Source: Ketobacter sp964016105 (lineage in GTDB: Bacteria > Pseudomonadota > Gammaproteobacteria > Pseudomonadales > Ketobacteraceae). From it: DNA of 64,000 bases. A program made the translations under genes and the position numbers. The notes below the pieces were generated by a model. It did no database searches and was not told the DNA's origin. It saw nothing but the letters and a program-made list of their open reading frames with translations. Shown here piece by piece: positions 26,547-35,819 of this stretch (the stretch's first letter is position 1; the number at the start of each line of letters is the position of its first letter). The stretch spans positions 42,934 to 106,933 of the forward strand of contig CAXHEX010000016.1 in the NCBI GenBank assembly GCA_964016105.1. Reading direction: 5' to 3'.

Positions 26547-27371
26547 TTAGCTTGAGTGCAGTGACATGTTGACGGATATGGAAGACTGTGTATTTGAGTT
26601 TTGACTGCCGGGTTGTTCCGCTTTTTCTATGTGTTCTAAAATGGACTGGCTTACTTGCTGGGAATGGGTAGTGGGTCCCATATGACCCATATCGATCATC
26701 TGATCAACTTGGCTATGAGGTAACGACTCAGCTAACAGCTGTGCCATTCTGTGGGCGTGGCGATTCGATTTCTCCCCCACTAAAATACGTACAGGTTGGT
26801 TAAAAGGAATACGTGTATAGGTGTTCCGGGATACGCTGATGGCCTCTTCGAAATCCCTCAATACCATGGGCGCCAACTGAGCTAACTTGTTTTTTACTGC
26901 CTGAGGCGTGCGCTGCCATGCGCCGGGTACACTCCAAAAATCCAGGAATGTTTCCATTCCTACATGGCCTTCAGTAGCCGCTACGATTTTTGACAGCGCA
27001 ATAAAATCCGCTAGTAAGTGCTGATCATTGACCTCATCACTGCCTTTGAATATGGCAGGTATTACTGGATCATAAAGGGTCAGGCTTTCGATGTTTCGGG
27101 GAATGGTTCTGATGATCTCCATCGCCACTGAACCACCAAAGGAGTGAGCCACCAAGTGCACGGATTTATATTGCTGTATGAATTCAATGAGTGGCTGCGC
27201 ACGATAAGCCAGGTCAGGCTGTTGCGGAAGCTGTGTGGTTAGGTTTTCGCCATAGCCCAGGAGATCCGGACTTAAGACGTGTCTTTCGGGCAAGCAAATT
27301 TGCTGTAATGGTTTCCACATAGCGCCAGAACTGGCAGAACCATGTATCGCCAAGATGGGTGGGGTTTGCAT
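26547..27371 (-). CDS. Alpha/beta hydrolase
   Basis: A 274-residue hydrolase starting MQTPPILAIHGSASSGAMW, chosen because GAGGTG lies six bases upstream. The nucleophile is in VHLVAHSFGGSVAMEI (GHSFGG-like elbow with AHSFGG), the acid is probably in RILVGEKSN, and the histidine in IDMGHMGPTTH. The sequence resembles carboxylesterase or C-C hydrolase types. It precedes mddA with a 12-bp gap, so the two may be co-transcribed. Confidence 0.78.
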   Translation of the reverse strand: MQTPPILAIHGSASSGAMWKPLQQICLPERHVLSPDLLGYGENLTTQLPQQPDLAYRAQPLIEFIQQYKSVHLVAHSFGGSVAMEIIRTIPRNIESLTLYDPVIPAIFKGSDEVNDQHLLADFIALSKIVAATEGHVGMETFLDFWSVPGAWQRTPQAVKNKLAQLAPMVLRDFEEAISVSRNTYTRIPFNQPVRILVGEKSNRHAHRMAQLLAESLPHSQVDQMIDMGHMGPTTHSQQVSQSILEHIEKAEQPGSQNSNTQSSISVNMSLHSS

Positions 27372-27478
27372 AGATTCACCTCGATGTGTGGGTTTCAATG
27401 AGGTTATTTACGCAAATTACTGACGTTGAAACTTGAAGAAAACTTGGGGAATTCTGCAGATTATCTGAGTTTTACCTG

Positions 27479-29053
27479 TCAAAGCCCTAATCTAGTTAGT
27501 GCGGTTTGAATTTTCGTGCGTACTCCTCCTTGCTCGAAGGGCAGGGCCTTAAAAAAATATTGGCCATCGATGTCCGGTTTGCGTCTTATCGCTTTACTGA
27601 GCCAGCGCTGGGCCTTTACTTCATCACCGGCCAACTCGCATGCTGTTGCGGCAAATAGATCCATTACCGGGATTGATTCCGGTTGACTAGCTGCTCGTTC
27701 CGCCCAGATCTTAGCGCTTTCCACATCATCATCGGCCAAATAGGAAAAAGCCCGAATACCATAAAAACCGTATAAAAACGGATCGAGCGGACTGAGCGAT
27801 ACTGCTTGCTCCGAATCTTCATAGCTTCTTAATTCATGACTGGCCATGAGGGATGCCAAGCCATGGGCATAGTAGCCTTGGGCATAATTGGGGTTTAAAG
27901 CTATGGCTCGTTCTAACCAGGGCAGACTGGCTTGGGTATCACCGTATAACCAATAGGAGCGCCCCATGACGAAATTTGCCAGGGGATCAAGCCGATCCAA
28001 ATCAATGCTGCGCTCCGCACTTTCCTGGGCAATGCGTACGGCCTGGTTGCGATCCACACCACTATAAAGGTTAAAGGCATTTTGAAATTCCGCTGCCGAC
28101 AATCCAGCATGGGCACGGGCAAATTCTGGCTCCAATTTGACCGCACGACGAAATAGTTTGGTGGCTGCCAAATTGTCCCGTTCGTTAAAGCGAAACAGAT
28201 GGGAGGTGGCCAAGTGATAGGACTCCCATGCATCCAAGTTTTCGGGAGACCTAAGCTGCGCCATTTGTGCTTCTTTTGTGGAAATTTGAAGCTCCAATGT
28301 GGCTACGGCCTTGGTAACGATTTCTGAGCGGATACTATGAATGTCGTGCAAAGAACCCATGATACGCTCGGCCCACAACACAGAATCATGCGACATATCT
28401 ATTAGTTCCAGATTAATCGCCACCCGGTTTGCAATCACTTCGATAAAACCGGACAAGCAATAACGCGCCTTCGTTAGACTACGCATCTCGGCAAAAGAAT
28501 TGGATGCTGAGGTAAGCTGGAAAGCGCTGGCCCTGGCAATAACCTTTAACCAGCGCAAGCGGGAGAGGCCGGTGATGATATCGTGAGCCAACCCATGGGG
28601 CAGGATCTCCAGTGTTTCCTGTTGGCTGGCAAATTGAAAGGGTAGAACCAATATAGAAGGGCGCTTATCTATCAATTCTGAGGTTGCTATCTCTGGCGTC
28701 GCTAGTTGTGGGGGGTTGGCAAGTATTTTAACCACCGGCGCTGGCTGTACCTCAATCTCGCCAATAAATCGAAAACCTATACCGTGAATTGTTTTGATCA
28801 GCTTTTGATTCTTGCCATCATCGCCAATGGCTTGTCTGGCGCTTTTGATTCGGCTGGATAAAGCTGCATCAGACATTATCCGTCCAGGCCAAATGCTTTC
28901 CATCAACTGTTCTTTTGAAACCACCTGCTCACGGTTTTCCACCAGAACGTGAAGCACAGCAAAAACCTGTGGTTCTACCCCTATGGATTTTCCATCTGAA
29001 AGCAGTTCATGGCTTTTGGTGTTGAGTTGGTAGTTTCCAAACGCGAAGATCAT
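27479..29053 (-). CDS. CadC-type winged-helix regulator with TPR sensor domain
   Basis: About 524 residues. Residues 1-100 are an OmpR/CadC-type winged helix (LSDGKSIGVEPQVFAVLHVLVENREQVVSKEQLMESIWPG). A middle segment (residues 120-240: RPSILVLPFQF, FAHDIITGLSRLRWLKVIARAS) is like the adenylate-cyclase-associated TolB-N type domain, and the C-terminal half is a series of tetratricopeptide repeats. There is no membrane helix, so it is a soluble regulator. The start is uncertain between TTG at 29074 and ATG at 29053. Relatives often regulate adjacent hydrolase or transport genes; here the nearest is the alpha/beta hydrolase-mddA pair. Confidence 0.75.
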   Translation of the reverse strand: MIFAFGNYQLNTKSHELLSDGKSIGVEPQVFAVLHVLVENREQVVSKEQLMESIWPGRIMSDAALSSRIKSARQAIGDDGKNQKLIKTIHGIGFRFIGEIEVQPAPVVKILANPPQLATPEIATSELIDKRPSILVLPFQFASQQETLEILPHGLAHDIITGLSRLRWLKVIARASAFQLTSASNSFAEMRSLTKARYCLSGFIEVIANRVAINLELIDMSHDSVLWAERIMGSLHDIHSIRSEIVTKAVATLELQISTKEAQMAQLRSPENLDAWESYHLATSHLFRFNERDNLAATKLFRRAVKLEPEFARAHAGLSAAEFQNAFNLYSGVDRNQAVRIAQESAERSIDLDRLDPLANFVMGRSYWLYGDTQASLPWLERAIALNPNYAQGYYAHGLASLMASHELRSYEDSEQAVSLSPLDPFLYGFYGIRAFSYLADDDVESAKIWAERAASQPESIPVMDLFAATACELAGDEVKAQRWLSKAIRRKPDIDGQYFFKALPFEQGGVRTKIQTALTRLGL

Positions 29054-29225
29054 AGCATTGGCTTTCGGCTCCAAGAATCCTGGTCAGAGAGTTGCTGGTA
29101 TTTACAACAGTATTGTGGATTTTACCATGCCATTGCTTTTGCTTGCATGGAGTAAGTCTTTCTGAAGTTTTAACCGATTTGGTCATTGGCTGGGCTCGGG
29201 ATTTTCGATCCAAGTTTGCATTGCG

Positions 29226-29696
29226 CTAAATCATATCCTCGTGTTCTGTGTAACCCGGGCCAGGTAGCACTTGGATATCTCGTGCATGCAGCGGCTCACC
29301 ACAACAGGAGCAGGTGGTCATAGGCTGCATCGGTTGACCGCATTTCTTGTGAATGTGAATAACGGGTGCACCACGCTCATCAGCCATGTGTTTGTCACCC
29401 CAATGCACCAGCGCAAGCATCACCGGGTGCAATTCCAGCCCTTTTTCGGTCAGACGGTATTCCTCCCGCAGTGGTTTTTGTTGATATGGCACCTTGAAAA
29501 GGACTTCCTGTTCCACCAGCTTTTTCAGGCGATCCGCCAGTATGTGGCGAGTAATGCCAAGCCGGCTCTCAAAAGCATCAAAGCGACGTATCCCAAGAAA
29601 ACAATCTCTTAGCACCAACAGGGTCCAGCGATCCCCGATCACTGAAAGTGTGCGTGCCAAGGAGCACGGCTGCTGATGTAGTTCTTCCCAACGCAT
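29226..29696 (-). CDS. HxlR-family regulator
   Basis: A 156-residue regulator with the HxlR winged helix: CSLARTLSVIGDRWTLLVLRDCFLGIRRFDAFESRLGITRHILADRLKKLVE. A C-terminal extension carries HKKCGQPM...TCSCCGEPL, a likely zinc-binding cysteine cluster. The start at 29696 is chosen because GAGGTG lies about six bases upstream. It is divergent from an SDR gene with a 99-bp gap and very likely controls it. Confidence 0.85.
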   Translation of the reverse strand: MRWEELHQQPCSLARTLSVIGDRWTLLVLRDCFLGIRRFDAFESRLGITRHILADRLKKLVEQEVLFKVPYQQKPLREEYRLTEKGLELHPVMLALVHWGDKHMADERGAPVIHIHKKCGQPMQPMTTCSCCGEPLHARDIQVLPGPGYTEHEDMI

Positions 29697-29795
29697 GGCG
29701 TTCACCTCTGGAAACGAATGGTCACTAGAATAGCTTGACAGGTTCCAAAATGGAACTGACAATGAGTAGGTTCCATAAAAGAACTTAAGGTGAAC

Positions 29796-30539
29796 ATGAT
29801 GGACAAATTACAAACCAGGCCGCAGGTTGCGGTTGTCATCGGTGCAGGAGACGCGACCGGTGGCGCTATAGCCAGGCGTTTTGCAGCAGAAGGGCTCACT
29901 CTGGTGGCCACGCGCCGCAACCAGGAAGCACTACAACCGCTGGTGGAGAGTATTCAAGGCGCTGGAGGTACAGTATTTGGTATGGGATGCGATGCTCGAA
30001 AGGAGCAGGCGATGGTGGAATTATTCCAGCACATTGAAAGCGATATTGGAGAAATCGCAGTGGTCATCTTTAATATAGGCGCTAATGTCCGGTTTTCCAT
30101 TACTGAAACAACAGAACGTGTTTATCGAAAAGTATGGGAGATGGCGGCGCTGGCTGGATTCCTGAGCGGACGAGAGGCCGCCAAAGTGATGTTGCCGCGT
30201 AATCGTGGAACTATTATTTTCACAGGAGCTACGGCCTCGCTTCGAGGCGGCAGTGGTTTTTCCGCTTTTTCGGGTGCAAAATTTGCGTTACGTGCTCTTG
30301 CTCAAAGCATGGCACGAGAGCTAGGTCCTCGGGGCATTCATGTCGCCCATTCCATTATTGATGGGGCTATTGATACAGATTTCATTCAGCAAAATTTTCC
30401 AGATATGTACGCAAAGAAATCCGAGGACGGGATTCTGAACCCGGAACACATTGCTGATCAGTACTGGCAGCTGCATTGTCAACCCAGAGACTGCTGGACC
30501 CACGAGCTGGATCTGCGGCCCTGGATGGAAACCTTTTGA
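29796..30539 (+). CDS. Short-chain dehydrogenase/reductase
   Basis: A 247-residue SDR. VIGAGDATGGAIARRFA is the nucleotide-binding glycine motif (GxxxTGGAI variant) and VVIFNIGANVRF replaces the usual NNAG. The usual catalytic Tyr-x-x-x-Lys position reads FSAFSGAKFALRALAQSMA, where phenylalanine or serine stands in for the tyrosine and the lysine is retained. That makes it an atypical SDR. It starts a two-gene operon with a DsbA-like isomerase and is divergent from an HxlR regulator. Confidence 0.8.
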   Translation: MMDKLQTRPQVAVVIGAGDATGGAIARRFAAEGLTLVATRRNQEALQPLVESIQGAGGTVFGMGCDARKEQAMVELFQHIESDIGEIAVVIFNIGANVRFSITETTERVYRKVWEMAALAGFLSGREAAKVMLPRNRGTIIFTGATASLRGGSGFSAFSGAKFALRALAQSMARELGPRGIHVAHSIIDGAIDTDFIQQNFPDMYAKKSEDGILNPEHIADQYWQLHCQPRDCWTHELDLRPWMETF

Positions 30540-30554
30540 ATAGGAGTTGTATAT

Positions 30555-31148
30555 ATGCCAAACGGCATAGAGGTATTTTTTGATGTGGGCAGTCCGGCCA
30601 GTTATCTGGCATGGACACAACTACCCGCATTGGCACAGCGAAACAACGCCCAGCTGATCTGGAAACCAATGTTGTTGGGGGGCGTGTTTAAAGCAACGGG
30701 CAACCAATCGCCTATTACTATTCCGGCGAAGGGCAAATATACCATGATGGATTTGCAGCGTTTCGCCAGGCTGTATAACGTGCCGCTAATATTCAATCCG
30801 TATTTCCCCATCAATACACTGCATCTGATGCGCGGGGCTGTTGCCATGCTGGGAAGACCGGAGTTTTCAATCTATCTGAATGCCGTTTTTACCGCAATTT
30901 GGGTTGATGAAAAGAATATGGGCTTGCCTGATGTTGTAGCTGATGTGCTGGCAGGAGCGGGGCTCGATCCACAAGAGATATTGTTGCTAAGCAACCAAGA
31001 GCAGGTGAAAGAACAGCTCAAAACCCTGACAGAAGAAGCAGTTGATCGTGGTGTGTTTGGAGCTCCCACATTTTTCCTGGGTGAAGAGATGTTTTTTGGT
31101 CAAGATCGCCTGGAAATGTTGGAAAGCACGCTCAACAATATTCAATAG
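30555..31148 (+). CDS. 2-hydroxychromene-2-carboxylate isomerase-like (DsbA fold)
   Basis: A 197-residue protein of the kappa-class GST/DsbA-like family. Signatures: EVFFDVGSPASYLAWTQLP with the catalytic serine region SPASYLA, WKPMLLGGVFKATGN, and near the end GVFGAPTFFLGEEMFFGQDRL with the cis-proline (APTFF). Relatives act in naphthalene-type degradation or in glutathione-linked isomerisation. It lies 15 bp after the SDR gene, so the two probably work on the same compound. Confidence 0.82.
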   Translation: MPNGIEVFFDVGSPASYLAWTQLPALAQRNNAQLIWKPMLLGGVFKATGNQSPITIPAKGKYTMMDLQRFARLYNVPLIFNPYFPINTLHLMRGAVAMLGRPEFSIYLNAVFTAIWVDEKNMGLPDVVADVLAGAGLDPQEILLLSNQEQVKEQLKTLTEEAVDRGVFGAPTFFLGEEMFFGQDRLEMLESTLNNIQ

Positions 31149-31282
31149 TCGTTAATGTGATAAACGAGTTGGATTTCTCAACTAGAACGGCACCCGTGGC
31201 AAATCTTTATCCTGCCTAGTCACGGGTGGCGAATTGATGATCGTCGTATTTCACACTGATTTCTGTGGTTATCCACCAACCA

Positions 31283-31702
31283 CTAAACGCTTGCTTCAGT
31301 TACCCAACAATCGTGTTTGTTGCAGACGCTAACGACAAAGACTGTGCCCTTATAGTCTTTTATTTCATGCTCGGAAATGGGTGCTTTGGTACTGGTGGGG
31401 TCGAACATGTTCTCGTCTAAAAAGTTAAATTGGCTATCAAAAATTGCATGCTTAATTATGTAGTGTTCGTATCCGTTCATTTCGTGAGGTGTGGTGATTT
31501 TTAACATGTCGCTGCCCACTTCGACTAAGGGTATGTGGCCAGCTTCTTTTCCTTTCCAACGGCCCGTTTTTTGTTTCGAGTAGTAAATGCTCCCAGCTAG
31601 GTTGGTGTCCAAGGAACTTTGGGTGGCGTAGAGGTTGCGATGTAAAAGCGATGTACCCGTGATGCCTATTAGTCCTAACCTAAAGAATTTGCGGCGGTCC
31701 AT
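31283..31702 (-). CDS. Tat-exported superoxide-reductase-like (SORL) protein
   Basis: A 139-residue protein with a twin-arginine signal (MDRRKFFRLGLIGITGTSLL). The mature part fits the desulfoferrodoxin/neelaredoxin iron site: H56 in GHIPLVEVG, H73 and H80 in HEMNGYEHYI, then C127 and H130 in VSVCNKHDCW, which would be four histidines and one cysteine. The spacing of the two middle histidines is one residue longer than usual, so activity is not certain. It would reduce superoxide in the periplasm. The transposon left end lies 67 bp upstream of its start, so its original promoter may have been displaced. Confidence 0.65.
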   Translation of the reverse strand: MDRRKFFRLGLIGITGTSLLHRNLYATQSSLDTNLAGSIYYSKQKTGRWKGKEAGHIPLVEVGSDMLKITTPHEMNGYEHYIIKHAIFDSQFNFLDENMFDPTSTKAPISEHEIKDYKGTVFVVSVCNKHDCWVTEASV

Positions 31703-31769
31703 TGGTGTTTCCTCCTTTTGCAGCTTAGTTTAGCTGTCGGTATGTAGTTCTCGCTAAACTCTACTACAT

Positions 31770-31809
31770 GGGGTCGTGGGTACTTAGAGGCTTTTTGTAC
31801 CAAGAATCG
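31770..31809 (+). repeat. Left terminal inverted repeat of the Tn3-family element
   Basis: It begins GGGGTCGTGGGTACTTAGAG at 31770 and continues to about 31809. It differs from the right repeat at positions 7, 23 and 35 among the first 38. The GGGG start and length are typical of Tn3-family ends. Confidence 0.9.
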
Positions 31810-32094
31810 AAATATACCCTGTAATATCAATAATATACAACGGTCAGATTATAATGGCTTTCTGGAACCGCTGAGTTGGTAAAATGGGTAACTTATCCCT
31901 ACCTTTCTTCTCTGCAGGGAAAATGATTGAAGGGTCATCCGTCTCAAAGGGGCGAAAAGCGGTCCTTCGTGGACGTATCTTTCCATAGCTCGAAAGCGCG
32001 AAAAGGAGACACTGAATAGATTACAACCCGATACTAATTCGCCTTGGGCTTGCGATGGACTTCGCTTCATTGCTTGAGTGAATGTTCCTATCGA

Positions 32095-33201
32095 CTAACC
32101 CTGTGCCGCAATCATATCCAGAAAGCGCACCACTTCCAGGCTGGCTGTTTCCATTGCTTCCAGATTGTGTTGAACTTCTGCTGAATATTGCCCTTTTTCC
32201 AAACTTTCGATCGCTGCTCGGCCTGCTTCATGAAGGTGGCGATGTGGCTCCTCCAATCGCGCATAGCTGGACGCAGCTGAAAAACGACGTTTCCCTTCGC
32301 CTTGGTAATACCATTGACCCAAACGACACTGGCAGTGATTTGGCAACTTGTCAGCATCAACAGTATCAATACCAAACACCTGCCGATACACGCTGTTCTT
32401 CCACACCACGTGATCCATCTTCACCGTTTCAATGAAATTGGTTGTTGCCGATTTCAGGATGGTATCCTGCATACTCGATGACAAATCCAGCACTTGGTTT
32501 ACGGCGTGTTTGACACTCTCTGACGTTTGAATAATGGCAGCGGTGGTATTGCGTGCGTCGTCAAGACTCGTGGTGGTATCTTCCGCACCCTTGATGACGC
32601 TACGGGCAAGATCCCCAATGGCACCCGAAGCATCATTTGCCTTATGGGCTAGCCTGCGAACTTCTTCCGCAACGACAGCAAACCCACGGCCAGATTCACC
32701 GGCCCTTGCCGCCTCAATCGCTGCATTCAGAGCCAACAGATTGGTTTGTTCTGAAATTTCGTGAATCACTGAAACAAACTGGCTGATCTGGGCAGCCATT
32801 GACTTCAGTGAATGAGCAAGCCCTGTGCTCGTATTGGCAGATTCCACCACTGCTGCGAGTTCAATGTCAATGCGGCCGAGGGTATCCCTGACTTCACCAA
32901 AAATGTGGGACCCGCGCGTGAGTTTTTCCCTCTCTGCATCCAGTTTTTGGGTACCGTCCGCAATGGATTGACGCACGATCAACAAAAGTTCAGTGCCGCG
33001 AAACATGAGGTTCTGTATTTCCAGACAAGCATCCTTCTCACGGGAAACAGCATTGACGACACCGTTCAAGGTGGATTCTCGCTCAACCAAGCGTTCAGAC
33101 GCCATTCTCAATTGCGTTTCAAGTTCTTGAAGCCGGAATTTTAAATCAGCATTTTCTTGTTTTAATCGACTACCTACCCAGTTAAACACAAGCAACTCCA
33201 A
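32095..33201 (-). CDS. Soluble methyl-accepting chemotaxis protein with CZB zinc domain
   Basis: A 368-residue cytoplasmic chemoreceptor without membrane helices. Residues 10-60 are coiled coil. The signalling tip NLLALNAAIEAARAGESGRG then AVVAEEVRRLAHKA is the canonical CheA/CheW contact region. The C-terminal third is a CZB domain: histidine in DHVVWKNSVYRQ, the CxLGxW cysteine motif in NHCQCRLGQWYY, and histidines in EEPHRHLHEAGRA. In known CZB proteins the zinc-bound cysteine reacts with hypochlorous acid and related oxidants. Placed beside katG on the transposon, it is probably an oxidant sensor. The 392 bp between the left end and this gene hold no other clear gene. Confidence 0.82.
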   Translation of the reverse strand: MELLVFNWVGSRLKQENADLKFRLQELETQLRMASERLVERESTLNGVVNAVSREKDACLEIQNLMFRGTELLLIVRQSIADGTQKLDAEREKLTRGSHIFGEVRDTLGRIDIELAAVVESANTSTGLAHSLKSMAAQISQFVSVIHEISEQTNLLALNAAIEAARAGESGRGFAVVAEEVRRLAHKANDASGAIGDLARSVIKGAEDTTTSLDDARNTTAAIIQTSESVKHAVNQVLDLSSSMQDTILKSATTNFIETVKMDHVVWKNSVYRQVFGIDTVDADKLPNHCQCRLGQWYYQGEGKRRFSAASSYARLEEPHRHLHEAGRAAIESLEKGQYSAEVQHNLEAMETASLEVVRFLDMIAAQG

Positions 33202-33385
33202 TGGACATTGACCTTCCGGCTTGAATCACGTTGAGAAGACCTCTTTCCTTGAGGAGCCTTTAAGCGCTATATCCGGTCATGACAGAAAGTATAGTTGGTA
33301 ATCAATGTAGCGGAGAAAAGATTTAACCAGCGCCTGCTGATGGCGATTCGCATATGCGGCAAAATTCAATGGTGGAACTCGGGAT

Positions 33386-33417
33386 CCAAACGCCGAACGC
33401 GCAACGCTGGCGTCTGG
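33386..33417 (-). terminator. Imperfect hairpin after katG copy 1
   Basis: CCAAACGCC at 33386-33394 pairs with GGCGTCTGG at 33409-33417 with one mismatch, 15 bp past the katG stop on the minus strand. There is no T-run, so it is a weak candidate. Confidence 0.35.
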
Positions 33418-33431
33418 ATCTCAATAGTGGC

Positions 33432-35618
33432 TTATGCCAGATCAAACCGATCAGCGTTCATCACTTTGGTCCAGGCCGCAACAAAATCCCGGACAAACTT
33501 TTCCTTGTTGTCATCCTGCGCATACACCTCAGCGTAGGAGCGCAGAATAGAATTGGAACCAAATACCAGATCGACGTGGGTCGCAGTCCACCTCACAGCA
33601 CCAGATTCGCGGTCACAGATTTCGTAAACGTTGCCACCTGCATCTTTCCAGGTGTAATTCATGTCCGTCAGGTTGACGAAGAAGTCGTTACTCAGTACAC
33701 CGACGCGGTCTGTCAGCACACCATGTTGGGTGCCACCGTGGTTAGCCCCCAGCACCCGCATACCGCCGACCAGTACAGTCATTTCCGGAGCGGTTAAGCC
33801 CATCAACTGAGTGCGATCCAGCATTAGCTCCTCGGCGGGCACCACGTAATCCTTCTTCAACCAATTGCGATAGCCATCATGAAGCGGTTCGAGCACGGCA
33901 AAGGCCTCCACATCCGTCATCTCATCAGTGGCATCACCGCGACCCGGTGCAAACGGTAGGGTGATATTGACGCCGGCATCCTGTGCAGCTTTTTCCACCG
34001 CAGCTGTGCCACCCAGAACGATGAGGTCCGCCATGCTGACTTTTTTGCTGAGGCCTGACTGAATCTCCGCCAGTGCCCCCAGCACTTTCTCCAGTCGGGC
34101 CGGTTCGTTGCCTTCCCAGTCCTTCTGCGGTGCCAGGCGGATACGGCCACCGTTGGCGCCACCGCGATAATCCGAGTTGCGGAAGGTGCGGGCACTATCC
34201 CAGGCTGTGGCAACCAGCTCGGAGACACTTAAACCGCTATTCAGGATTTTGGCCTTGAGGTCAGCGATCTCGGCATCACTCAGGGTGTAAACCACTGCCG
34301 GTACGGGGTCCTGCCAGATCAGGTCTTCGGCGGGAACATCTGGCCCCAAATACCGGCTCTTTGGTCCCAGATCGCGATGGGTCAATTTGAACCAGGCGCG
34401 AGCAAACACTTCCGAGAAGTAGTCCGGGTCGTTGTAGAACCGTTCGGAAATTTTGCGATAGACGGGATCCTTGACCATCGCCATATCCGCATCCGTCATG
34501 ATGGGGTTGTACTTGATGGAGGGGTCCTCCACATCGACTGGCTTATCCTCTTCCTTGATGTTAATCGGCTCCCACTGCCAGGCACCGGCGGGGCTCTTCT
34601 TCAACTCCCAGTCGTAGTTGAACAGCAGGTAGAAGTAACCGTTATCCCATTTTGTGGGGTGGGTGGTCCAGGCGCCTTCAATGCCACTGGTGATCGTATC
34701 CCGGCCGAAACCTTTACCCTGGGGATTGTGCCAGCCCAGGCCCTGTTCGCAGACATCTGCGGCTTCCGGGTCAGGGCCCAGTTTTTCAGCATCACCATTA
34801 CCGTGACACTTGCCTACAGTGTGGCCACCTGCGGTCAAAGCAACGGTTTCTTCATCATCCATTGCCATACGGGCAAAGGTCAGGCGCACATCGTGAGCGG
34901 TTTTTAGCGGGTCGGGGTTGCCATCAACCCCTTCCGGGTTGACGTAAATTAGGCCCATTTGAACCGCAGCGAGTGGATTGTCTAGGGTGTCCTGTTTGTC
35001 GCTGTGCATGCGTTCTGTGTCTTTGCCCAGCCACTCCTGTTCAGAGCCCCAACTGGTGTCTTTTTCCGGCGCCCAGATATCTTTGCGGCCACCGGCAAAG
35101 CCGTAGATCTTCAAGCCCATGGACTCATAAGCGATCGTACCTGCCAAGATAATCAGGTCAGCCCAGGAGAGTTTGTTGCCGTATTTCTTCTTGATTGGCC
35201 AGAGCAAACGCCGGGCCTTGTCCAGGCTGACGTTATCCGGCCAGCTATTGATTGGGGCAAAGCGTTGGTTGCCGGTACCACCGCCTCCGCGCCCATCGGC
35301 AATACGGTAGGTACCCGCCGAGTGCCAGGCCATACGAATCATCAGTCCACCGTAGTGACCCCAGTCCGCAGGCCATCAGGGCTGACTGTCCGTCATCAAG
35401 GCGTGCAGGTCCTTTTTGACGGCTGCCAGATCCAGCTTATTGAATTCCTCGGCATAATCAAACTCTTCACCCAAAGGGTTAGTTTTCGTGTCGTGTTGGT
35501 GGAGGATGTCCAGATTTAGTGCATTGGGCCACCAGTCCATTCCAGATCGAGCGGAGGAAGTGTTACCTCCGTGCATCACTGGGCATTTTCCAGCTGTGTT
35601 GTTTGAGTTGCTTTCCAT
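33432..35618 (-). pseudogene. katG: Catalase-peroxidase KatG, interrupted by one TGA
   Basis: Read across a single TGA at 35378-35376, the frame gives a full 728-codon KatG. The TGA stands where other KatG proteins, including the second copy at 54369, have tryptophan in MTDSQ-x-WWPADWG, so one base (TGG to TGA) breaks it. The distal site RMAWHSAGTYR, proximal histidine GGHTVGKCHG, and the Met-Tyr-Trp crosslink residues (tyrosine in LIYVNPEG, methionine in RMAMDDEET) are intact. It would detoxify H2O2 in the cytoplasm. Without readthrough only an 80-residue peptide and a possible internal restart at MIRMAWHSAG, which lacks the start of the heme domain, would be made. It lies downstream of an OxyR-like gene on the same strand and inside the transposon. 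Confidence 0.88.
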
Positions 35619-35819
35619 TATCTTTATCCTTATGTGTTCGCCCCAGGGAGGTTATAACGAAAGGGTTACAAATGCCCTGAAATCAATGAATTGCCTATTA
35701 TCTCACTTTCTTCACGATCCCACCTGTGGTGGACGTTACAACATCATCCGGAGTGCTACTATGAAATTCATCGCGTGTTTGATAATTCCAAACCCAAATC
35801 ACACCACAATGAAGTGGTT

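Noticed and set aside
33432..35342. A shorter KatG starting at MIRMAWHSAG as a separate gene
   Set aside because: It begins inside the heme domain and joins in frame, 11 codons away, with the upstream part; one katG with a TGA explains both.
32082..35519. Long plus-strand frames opposite the MCP and katG genes
   Set aside because: They are shadows of well-supported minus-strand genes.
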